From an uncultured Collinsella sp. (GTDB lineage Bacteria > Actinomycetota > Coriobacteriia > Coriobacteriales > Coriobacteriaceae), in the NCBI GenBank assembly GCA_900754075.1, contig CAAEBN010000063.1:1-12388 (forward strand): a DNA stretch of 12,388 bases, written 5' to 3'. A program made the translations under genes and the position numbers. Within the stretch, counting starts at the first letter, position 1; each line of letters opens with the position of its first letter. Under the pieces are notes generated by a model, which worked only from the letters and a program-made list of their open reading frames with translations, searched no databases and was not told where the DNA came from. Positions 8,173 through 12,388 of the stretch are shown here, in pieces.

Positions 8173-8247
8173 ATGGTGCCGACGGCAGCCCAAGTTGTAG
8201 AGAGCTGGGCAGAGCCGTTGCTTAATGAAGTTGGGTCATCGTCTTAG
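8173..8247 (+). CDS. Possible 24-residue peptide ORF, convergent with the 41-residue ORF
   Basis: ATG at 8173 is preceded by AGGAGGG (8162-8168) with a 4-5 nt spacer, close to an ideal ribosome site. The ORF runs 25 codons to TAG at 8245-8247. The peptide begins MVPTAAQVVESWAEPLL, ends in three Ser, and is mildly acidic with no membrane segment. Its stop overlaps the stop of the minus-strand ORF at 8244-8369, tail to tail. The coding DNA can also fold: ACGGC (8182-8186) with GCCGT (8214-8218), and GCCCA (8188-8192) with TGGGC (8206-8210). It could be a true small peptide, the broken start of a lost longer gene, or part of a non-coding antisense RNA. No family is recognised. Confidence 0.3.
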   Translation: MVPTAAQVVESWAEPLLNEVGSSS

Positions 8248-8369
8248 CGACGGTGGCCTTTCTTTTTGGGCTTCGAACCCTGCTTGAGTGCCTTGGAAAG
8301 GCCGACAAGGGCCGTGAGGAGCGAGACCATAGCGGTCAGGAGCTTCACGAGCTCGGTGAAATCGGTCAT
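8244..8369 (-). CDS. 41-residue hydrophobic/basic small peptide, toxin-like
   Basis: Read on the minus strand from ATG at 8369 to TAA at 8246-8244. GGAGG (8382-8378) lies 8 nt upstream of the ATG; an in-frame ATG two codons earlier is too close to that site. The peptide starts MTDFTELVKLLTAMVSLL, continues as one hydrophobic, probably helical segment to about residue 24, and ends in a strongly basic tail (KPKKKGHRR). This layout resembles small membrane-acting peptides such as type I toxins or holin-like toxins, but no specific family match can be claimed. A stem that buries the ribosome site (8378-8395) and an extended -10 box (8433-8441) lie upstream. It sits inside the interval bounded by the tRNA-Arg copies, so it may be cargo of a degraded integrative element. 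The long plus-strand ORF across it is taken as its shadow. Confidence 0.5.
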   Translation of the reverse strand: MTDFTELVKLLTAMVSLLTALVGLSKALKQGSKPKKKGHRR

Positions 8370-8377
8370 GGGCATCA

Positions 8378-8395
8378 CCTCCCATCAAATGGAGG
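8378..8395 (-). promoter_or_regulatory. Shine-Dalgarno-sequestering hairpin of the 41-residue ORF
   Basis: In the minus-strand transcript CCTCC (8395-8391) can pair with the ribosome-binding GGAGG (8382-8378) across an 8-nt loop, hiding the site. The stem is only 5 bp, so its effect is uncertain. Blocked ribosome sites are common in type I toxin mRNAs. Confidence 0.4.
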
Positions 8396-8580
8396 GCTCT
8401 GCCCGGCACGAGGACTGCCGACAGCGAGGATGATTTTATCAGAGTGGTTGGCCCTCTCCGATCAATTCACGCTCCTCACCCTCGCGAAGAGTGCGGGCAT
8501 GGCAGAATCGGCACTAAACGGCAGTGCGTTAGGGCACCGACGCCGAGCTTTCAAAAACTAGCAAGGCGTGTCGCCGTTGC
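8396..8580. other. Non-coding stretch upstream of the small minus-strand gene
   Basis: Apart from the candidate -10 box at 8433-8441, no gene, RNA or repeat is supported here. Open frames crossing it have no ribosome site and run into the tRNA-derived repeats. Confidence 0.4.
8433..8441 (-). promoter_or_regulatory. Candidate extended -10 promoter for the 41-residue ORF
   Basis: On the minus strand TGATAAAAT reads as an extended -10 element (TG-N-TAAAAT), about 65 nt upstream of the ATG. A TTGATC lies further upstream, but 21 nt from the TAAAAT hexamer, too far for a standard -35. Sequence-only guess. Confidence 0.35.
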
Positions 8581-8627
8581 GGTACCGGGCTCGATCAATC
8601 TCTGGTGCCCCCGGGCGGACTCGAACC
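8581..8627 (-). repeat. Second tRNA-Arg 3'-end fragment with half of the terminator
   Basis: 47 bases match 8834-8880 (offset 253) with 2 mismatches. They cover one arm of the terminator hairpin, the CCA end, the acceptor 3' strand and most of the T arm, and stop just after the T loop. The other arm of the terminator is missing, so neither tRNA nor terminator is functional. Confidence 0.8.
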
Positions 8628-8671
8628 CCCGCGGGGAAATTGGTGACGCGAGTGTCGACGGCCCGAATCCG
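8626..8671 (+). repeat. 46-bp direct repeat, copy 1, with inverted tRNA-like segment
   Basis: Matches 8756-8801 (offset 130) with a single mismatch (8651/8781). It begins with the palindrome CCCCGCGGGG. Its last 24 bases (8648-8671) resemble the variable loop and T arm of the tRNA-Arg in the opposite orientation to the real gene. Together with the preceding fragment it forms an imperfect inverted pair. Confidence 0.7.
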
Positions 8672-8727
8672 CCGGCGGCCCCCACAAACCAGAAACGGCG
8701 CCGCTCTCGCGACGCCGTCATATTCCC

Positions 8728-8750
8728 TGGTGCCCCCGGGCGGATTCGAA
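8728..8750 (-). repeat. Third tRNA-Arg 3'-end fragment (23 bp)
   Basis: Identical to 8856-8878, from the CCA end through the T loop. It is followed, like the second fragment, by a copy of the 46-bp repeat. Confidence 0.8.
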
Positions 8751-8755
8751 AACTC

Positions 8756-8801
8756 CCCCCGCGGGGAAATTGGTGACGCGGGTGTCGACGGCCCGAATCC
8801 G
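8756..8801 (+). repeat. 46-bp direct repeat, copy 2
   Basis: 45 of 46 bases equal the copy at 8626-8671. Its last 24 bases (8778-8801) match the minus-strand tRNA sequence at 22 of 24 positions but lie on the plus strand; the T-loop TT is CC here. It ends about 15 bases before the tRNA terminator. Confidence 0.7.
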
Positions 8802-8816
8802 GCTCTTAGACCAGAA

Positions 8817-8845
8817 GAGCCCGGCACCGTGGTGGTACCGGGCTC
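8817..8845 (-). terminator. Terminator hairpin of tRNA-Arg
   Basis: A 12-bp stem (8817-8828 with 8834-8845, including one G-U pair in the minus-strand RNA) with a 5-nt loop starts 10 bases past the tRNA CCA end. The following TTCTGGTCT is only partly T-rich, so termination may be modest. The same hairpin is duplicated at 7837-7865. Confidence 0.6.
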
Positions 8846-8855
8846 GGTCAATCTC

Positions 8856-8931
8856 TGGTGCCCCCGGGCGGATTCGAACCGTCGACACCCGCTTTAGGAG
8901 AGCGGTGCTCTATCCCCTGAGCTACGGAGGC
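8856..8931 (-). tRNA. tRNA-Arg, anticodon CCT
   Basis: A complete 76-nt cloverleaf with encoded CCA. Acceptor GCCTCCG pairs with CGGGGGC (one T-G pair). D arm is GCTC/GAGC, anticodon arm CCGCT/AGCGG with loop CTCCTAA, T arm GACGG/CCGCC with loop TTCGAAT, and discriminator A73. The anticodon CCT reads AGG. The second T-stem pair is an A-C mismatch, which is slightly unusual. Its 3' half is copied at 7831-7920 and in shorter form at 8581-8627 and 8728-8750, suggesting repeated use as an integration target. It is the only intact copy in the window. Confidence 0.95.
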
Positions 8932-8941
8932 ATGTTGTACT

Positions 8942-8950
8942 AGTGTAGCA
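8942..8950 (-). promoter_or_regulatory. Candidate tRNA-Arg promoter (extended -10)
   Basis: On the minus strand TGCTACACT gives a TG-N-TACACT extended -10 box ending 10 bases before the tRNA 5' end. A TTGCGA further upstream is only 14 nt away, too close for a good -35. Confidence 0.4.
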
Positions 8951-8989
8951 GATTTACCGCATCGCAATACGTCGTATGACCAGACTTCG

Positions 8990-9058
8990 AAGTTGCGGTG
9001 GAATAGTTCCTGCCTAAAGCATCTAAAGCCGCATTTAGGAACTATTCCACCGCAACTT
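8990..9058. repeat. 22-bp perfect inverted repeat with 25-nt loop
   Basis: Left arm 8990-9011 (starting AAGTTGCGGTGG) is the exact reverse complement of 9037-9058. The loop (9012-9036) contains CTAAAGC twice (9014-9020, 9023-9029), and an alternative pairing CCTAAA (9013-9018) with TTTAGG (9034-9039) is possible. No T-run follows on either strand. It lies 8 bp past the stop of the DUF956 gene and about 40 bp upstream of the tRNA promoter. It could be a factor-dependent terminator, an mRNA 3' stabiliser, or a dispersed REP/MITE-like repeat. Confidence 0.85.
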
Positions 9059-9066
9059 ATGAGGAG

Positions 9067-9465
9067 CTAGTTGCCTTTGTGAAAGAGGTTCTTGATGACA
9101 CCGGGGATGCTCTTGGCGCCCTTGGCCGTCACATCGATAAAGTCGGGCGAACGCACGAGCTTATCCTCGTCGACGTACTTACGAACCGCACGAAGCGTCT
9201 CTTTGTCGTCGCGCGTCGAAAACGTAAAGTGACCGTTATCCTTGGTAAAGATGGCAAAACGCGTGATCTTCTTGGTACCGCGCAAAACCTCGGCGGCAAT
9301 ATAGTCGACCTCGTCCCACGGGATTTGAATATAATCCTCGGGATTGCGCTCGTTATAGTACTCAAACGCCTTATTGCCCACCATTACGTTACCGTGACTG
9401 GTAAGCCCCATCAGGCAGGTTGCCGGCGTTGCCAGATCGACCGTGCTGTTCTGAGATTGCGCCAT
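9067..9465 (-). CDS. manO: DUF956 family protein (ManO-like)
   Basis: A 132-residue soluble protein without membrane segments, recognised as DUF956, a family found almost only in mannose PTS operons and sometimes called ManO. Visible features include the N-terminal VDLATPATCLMGLTSHGNVMVG region, IPWDEVDYI in the middle, and a basic C-terminus. Its biochemical role is not established; a regulatory or accessory role in EII-Man expression has been proposed from context. The start at 9465 is chosen over the in-frame upstream start (9504) because GAGG lies 5 nt upstream of it. The gene lies downstream of manZ but behind a terminator (9481-9530), so it is probably expressed at a lower level by read-through. 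Confidence 0.85.
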   Translation of the reverse strand: MAQSQNSTVDLATPATCLMGLTSHGNVMVGNKAFEYYNERNPEDYIQIPWDEVDYIAAEVLRGTKKITRFAIFTKDNGHFTFSTRDDKETLRAVRKYVDEDKLVRSPDFIDVTAKGAKSIPGVIKNLFHKGN

Positions 9466-9480
9466 ACGCGCCTCGCCCTC

Positions 9481-9530
9481 CAATAAAAAACAATCGGACC
9501 GCATCCAGTGTACCCACCGGGTGCGGTCCG
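9481..9530 (-). terminator. Rho-independent terminator between manZ and the DUF956 gene
   Basis: On the minus strand a 12-bp stem (9530-9519 with 9506-9495, one G-U pair) with a 12-nt loop is followed by ATTGTTTTTTATTG. The T-run ends right before the DUF956 ribosome site, so the hairpin splits manXYZ from the last gene. Confidence 0.88.
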
Positions 9531-9586
9531 TTTCAATGGCTCAAAAGCCCTTGCCTAGCAACTCTCGGTCTTAAGCCGAAGCGTGC

Positions 9587-10507
9587 TTACATGAAGCCGC
9601 AGACGCGACCGATGATGCCGACGGCGAAGAGAGCCAGGATGATGACGATCGGGCTGACCTTCTTCTTGAGGAGCTTGCAGACCAGCAGGGTCAGGCACAC
9701 AGCGGCAAGGCCGGGGATGAGCTGATCGAGGTTAGCCTGAAGCGTGGTGACCTTAACCTGATCAAGGGCGGTAGCACCGATGGAGTTGTACATCGTCAGC
9801 GCTTCCTTGACGCCCTCGGAGCCGGAGGGCAGGCTAGCCCAGTCGATAAAGGCGCCAGCAGACTGCGTGACCTTGGAGACGACCGGGGTGAAGGAGATGG
9901 ACACCCAGCGCTCGACCAGGGCGCCGATGATGAACATACCCAGGATGGAAGCACCCTCGGTGACCTTGCCCATCAGACCGCCGGAGAGGTCCTTGGCGAT
10001 GGAGGAGCCGACCTTGTAGCCAAACTCCTGCGTGTACCACAGGAAGGCGTAACGGATGATGTTCCACGCGAAGAAGAACAGCAGCGGACCGGCGATGCTG
10101 CCGGACAGGGCCATGGAAGCGCCCAGAGCGCCCAGAATCGGGCGAAGGGTGAACCAGAAGGCAGGGTCGCCGACGCCGGCGAGCGGGCCCATCATACCGA
10201 CCTTGACGCCCTGGATGGCGACGTCGTCGATCGGAGCACCGTTTGCGCGCTCCTCCTCGAGGGCGAGGGTAACGCCAATGACGGGGGCGGAAACATAGGG
10301 GTGGGTGTTATAGAACTCCAGGTGGCGCTTAAGAGCGGCAATCTGGTCATCCTTGCTGGTGTAGAGCTTCTTGATCGCAGGGATCATTGCGAAGCACCAG
10401 CCGCCGTTCTGCATACGCTCGTAGTTCCACGAGCCCTGAAGGAACTGATGACGGAAGCAAACCTTCTTGCGGTCAGCCTTGGTGAGCTGAATCTTGTTCT
10501 CTGCCAT
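9587..10507 (-). CDS. manZ: PTS mannose-family transporter subunit IID
   Basis: A 306-residue EIID protein that forms the membrane channel together with EIIC. The N-terminal cytosolic part has the family pattern RHQFLQGSWNYERMQNGGW, then KLYTSKDDQIAALKRHLEFYNTHPYV. The conserved block GPLAGVGDPAFWFTLRPI precedes the hydrophobic segments, and the C-terminus is a membrane anchor. The length is normal for the family. ATG at 10507 is preferred to GTG at 10516 because a GGGGAG lies 8 nt before it. It starts 16 nt after the manY stop and ends the manXYZ unit. Substrate (mannose, glucose, glucosamine or similar) cannot be fixed from sequence. Confidence 0.93.
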   Translation of the reverse strand: MAENKIQLTKADRKKVCFRHQFLQGSWNYERMQNGGWCFAMIPAIKKLYTSKDDQIAALKRHLEFYNTHPYVSAPVIGVTLALEEERANGAPIDDVAIQGVKVGMMGPLAGVGDPAFWFTLRPILGALGASMALSGSIAGPLLFFFAWNIIRYAFLWYTQEFGYKVGSSIAKDLSGGLMGKVTEGASILGMFIIGALVERWVSISFTPVVSKVTQSAGAFIDWASLPSGSEGVKEALTMYNSIGATALDQVKVTTLQANLDQLIPGLAAVCLTLLVCKLLKKKVSPIVIILALFAVGIIGRVCGFM

Positions 10508-10523
10508 ATGTATCACTCCCCTC

Positions 10524-11342
10524 CTACTCGTAATCGTTCAGAATATCGCCGAGCGGGTCGCCGGAGCCACCGCCCATGCCGCCACCCTGCTTGGCCAGAT
10601 CCTTAAGGCCAAGGTAGATGAGGGCAAGGGAGATGCCGATGAGGCCAAGGGCGATCAGCGTGAGCTGAGGGATGGCAGCAAGGACAAAGCCGAGGATGAA
10701 GAACGGCCAGGTCTCCTTGGTGGCCATCATGTTAATGACCATGGCGTAACCGACGGAAGCGACCATGCCGCCGCCGACAGCCATGCCGCCGGACAGCCAG
10801 TCGGGCATAGCGTTAAGCGCGTTGGTAACTGCCTCGGCCGGGATGATGCACAGAAGCACTGCCGGGATGGCGATACGAAGGCCCTGCATAAGGATGGCAA
10901 TGTACTGCCAACGCTCGATGCCGGCGAAGTCGCCCTTCTCGGCACAACCGTCCATGGCGTGAGCGATAGCGGTAGCCAGGGTACGGCAGATCATGGTCAG
11001 GAACAGACCAGCGACCGACAGCGGGACAGCGACGGCGATAGCGGCGGTAACGGCCTTCGACGGATCGGTAGCGCCGCCGTTGAGGGCGAGCACCATGATG
11101 ATCGAAGAGGCGACCGAGGCCAGAGCGGCGTCAGGCGCGACGGCGGCGCCGACGTTAGCCCAGCCAAGGGCCATCATCTGGAGCGAACCGCCCAGGAGGA
11201 TGCCCTCCTGAAGATGACCGGTTACGAGACCGATAAGCGTGCATGCCACGAGCGGCTGATGGAACTGGAACTCATCCAGAATGCCTTCCATACCGGCAAG
11301 CAACGCGACAATCGCAACAAGCAGAATAGTGATTGCAGACAT
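10524..11342 (-). CDS. manY: PTS mannose-family transporter subunit IIC
   Basis: A 272-residue polytopic membrane protein, the sugar-binding EIIC subunit. The conserved LLGGSLQMMALGWANVGAAV-type block follows the first helices, and several further hydrophobic segments reach to about residue 250. The C-terminus is a Gly-rich soluble tail (GGGMGGGSGDP) ending in DILNDYE. AGGAGGG lies 8 nt upstream of the ATG. It starts 18 nt after manX and is followed by manZ, the usual operon order. EIIC/EIID pairs are known receptors for class IIa bacteriocins in Firmicutes; relevance here is unknown. Confidence 0.93.
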   Translation of the reverse strand: MSAITILLVAIVALLAGMEGILDEFQFHQPLVACTLIGLVTGHLQEGILLGGSLQMMALGWANVGAAVAPDAALASVASSIIMVLALNGGATDPSKAVTAAIAVAVPLSVAGLFLTMICRTLATAIAHAMDGCAEKGDFAGIERWQYIAILMQGLRIAIPAVLLCIIPAEAVTNALNAMPDWLSGGMAVGGGMVASVGYAMVINMMATKETWPFFILGFVLAAIPQLTLIALGLIGISLALIYLGLKDLAKQGGGMGGGSGDPLGDILNDYE

Positions 11343-11360
11343 GTATCGGACCCTCCTTTA

Positions 11361-12350
11361 CTATGCTTGAGCGGCCAGTTCGGCCTTAGCTTTCTTCAAC
11401 ATGGCGTCGAGATCCTCGGAGGAATCCGAAGGAACCTTGCGGACCTCGAACTTGACGCCCTTGGCCTTGAGGGCCTCGAGAGTCTTGACATCGTCATCGC
11501 CCATAGCGACGGCGTTGGTGACGACGACCTTGCCCTTGGAGTGAGCCATGGAGCCGATGTTGACTTCCTTGATGTCGACGCCGGCCTCGATGGCCTTGAG
11601 CAGATCCTGCGGGTTCTCAAAGAGCAGCATGGCCTTGGTGTCACCAAAGCGCGTGTCCTTGACGACCTCGGCCATCTTCTTGATGGGCACGACGTTGGCA
11701 TGGACTCCCGGAGGGGCAGCCTGCTCGATCATGGTCTTGCGGAGCTCGTCGTGAGCAACGCCGTCGGAAACCACAATGATGCGGTTGGGGTTGATCTGCT
11801 TGGTCCACGTGGTGGCCACCTGACCATGCAGCAGACGGGTGTCGATACGGACGTGGGCAATCTTGATGTGCCCGTCGCCGATGACCGTTCCCGGAGGGAT
11901 GGCGCCTGCAGGAGCAGCAGCGGCCGCAGCCGGCTTCTTCTCCTCGGGCTCCAGAGACTCGGGCTTGACGCGCACGCCAGCCTTAGCCTCAGTCACGAGA
12001 TGTTTTGCGATCGCATGTGCAGTGTTCTTTGCGTCAAAGCGCTGCGAATATGCCTCGATGAGCATAGGCAGGTTGACACCGGTGACGATAGCCCAGGAAT
12101 CGTGGCCCTCGATGAGCCCGCTGATCTGGTTGAACGGCGTGCCGCCCCACAGATCAACGAGGAAGAGCACCTGCTCCTGGTCCTCGAAGGAAGCGATTGC
12201 TTCCTCGACCTTGGCACGGAAGTCGTCGGGGCCCATGCTCGGCTCGAGCGAGACCACGGCTACAGACGGCTGATCGCCAAAGACCATCGAGCCCGTCTGC
12301 TTGATTCCAGCAGCCAAGTCCCCGTGGCTAGCAAGAACAATACTTACCAT
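11361..12350 (-). CDS. manX: PTS mannose-family fused EIIA-EIIB component
   Basis: A 329-residue cytosolic phosphotransfer protein. The EIIA domain (about 1-130) has the phosphorylatable His H9 in ASHGD and the LVDLWGGTPFN motif. An Ala/Pro-rich linker (about 137-155, with EEKKPAAAAAAPAG) joins it to an EIIB domain (about 162-329) with active-site His H175 in DTRLLHGQV. Phosphate should pass from HPr to H9, then H175, then to the sugar entering through ManY/ManZ. ATG at 12350 is preferred over GTG at 12353 because AGGAGG (12363-12358) is 7 nt upstream. Only 38 bases lie before it, so the operon promoter and any regulator are outside the window. Confidence 0.95.
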   Translation of the reverse strand: MVSIVLASHGDLAAGIKQTGSMVFGDQPSVAVVSLEPSMGPDDFRAKVEEAIASFEDQEQVLFLVDLWGGTPFNQISGLIEGHDSWAIVTGVNLPMLIEAYSQRFDAKNTAHAIAKHLVTEAKAGVRVKPESLEPEEKKPAAAAAAPAGAIPPGTVIGDGHIKIAHVRIDTRLLHGQVATTWTKQINPNRIIVVSDGVAHDELRKTMIEQAAPPGVHANVVPIKKMAEVVKDTRFGDTKAMLLFENPQDLLKAIEAGVDIKEVNIGSMAHSKGKVVVTNAVAMGDDDVKTLEALKAKGVKFEVRKVPSDSSEDLDAMLKKAKAELAAQA

Positions 12351-12388
12351 CACATAACCTCCTTTTTGTCTACGTATTTCCTACACGA

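Larger units (their letters stand above)
7792..8243. other. Largely non-coding stretch with tRNA remnant, hairpin and palindrome
   Basis: About 450 bases without a convincing long gene. It holds the 90-bp tRNA-Arg 3'-half copy (7831-7920), a hairpin (7985-8022), an 18-bp palindrome (8042-8059) and a 24-codon ORF with a strong ribosome site (8173-8247). From about 7921 to 8170 it is visibly more AT-rich than the flanking genes, which fits acquired or decaying DNA. Confidence 0.6.

Noticed and set aside
8253..8561. 102-codon plus-strand ORF
   Set aside because: Antisense to the 41-residue ORF, without a ribosome site; composition is that of a shadow frame.
8444..8897. Several 97-110 codon ORFs on both strands
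   Set aside because: They translate the tRNA-derived repeats (recurrent PGRIR/PGRTRT/SNRRHPL-like stretches), a common false-gene artefact around tRNA T arms.
8581..8931. Repeats considered as a CRISPR array
   Set aside because: The repeated units are tRNA 3'-end fragments of differing lengths with irregular spacing and no uniform spacers; there are no cas genes.

Overview
The window looks like a chromosomal segment of a high-GC Gram-positive bacterium (Actinomycetota). A Coriobacteriia gut lineage such as Collinsella is the best guess. It combines the actinobacterial FHA / PP2C / SEDS-PBP / PASTA-kinase cluster with a complete mannose-family phosphotransferase operon plus a DUF956 gene, as found in gut anaerobes. 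The lineage is inferred from gene content and composition; no database was searched.

Region 1 (1-7791, + strand) is a cell-wall growth and Ser/Thr-phosphorylation operon. In order it holds the C-terminal part of an FhaA-like FHA protein, a membrane-anchored FHA protein, a PP2C phosphatase (PstP/Stp type) with an unusually long Pro/Ala/Glu-rich N-terminus, one 956-residue polypeptide that joins a FtsW/RodA-type glycan polymerase to a class B penicillin-binding protein, and a PknB-type kinase with four PASTA repeats. The first genes are tightly packed (6-nt gap, ATGA overlap, 16-nt gap). A strong rho-independent terminator ends the operon. The expected circuit is that PknB senses muropeptides or lipid II outside, phosphorylates partners read by the FHA proteins, PstP reverses this, and the SEDS-PBP fusion is the synthase under control.

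Region 2 (7792-9066) has almost no protein-coding sequence and is the accessory part. It has one intact tRNA-Arg(CCT) on the minus strand. A 90-bp second copy of the tRNA 3' half plus its terminator lies exactly 980 bp away and breaks at the 5' edge of the anticodon loop. Two shorter 3'-end fragments and inverted tRNA-like fragments lie in between. This is the pattern left by tRNA-targeting integrative elements, but no integrase is present. Inside the 980-bp interval are a 41-codon minus-strand ORF with an excellent Shine-Dalgarno site (hydrophobic helix, very basic tail), a convergent 24-codon plus-strand ORF whose stop overlaps it, a perfect 18-bp palindrome and several hairpins. The pair resembles the layout of a type I toxin-antitoxin locus, but this is only a hypothesis. 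A 22-bp perfect inverted repeat sits between the tRNA and the next gene.

Region 3 (9067-12350, minus strand) is a mannose-family PTS operon: manX (fused EIIA-EIIB), manY (EIIC), manZ (EIID), then an internal terminator and a DUF956 (ManO-like) gene. It should import and phosphorylate mannose, glucose or a related hexose. The operon promoter lies beyond the right edge of the window.
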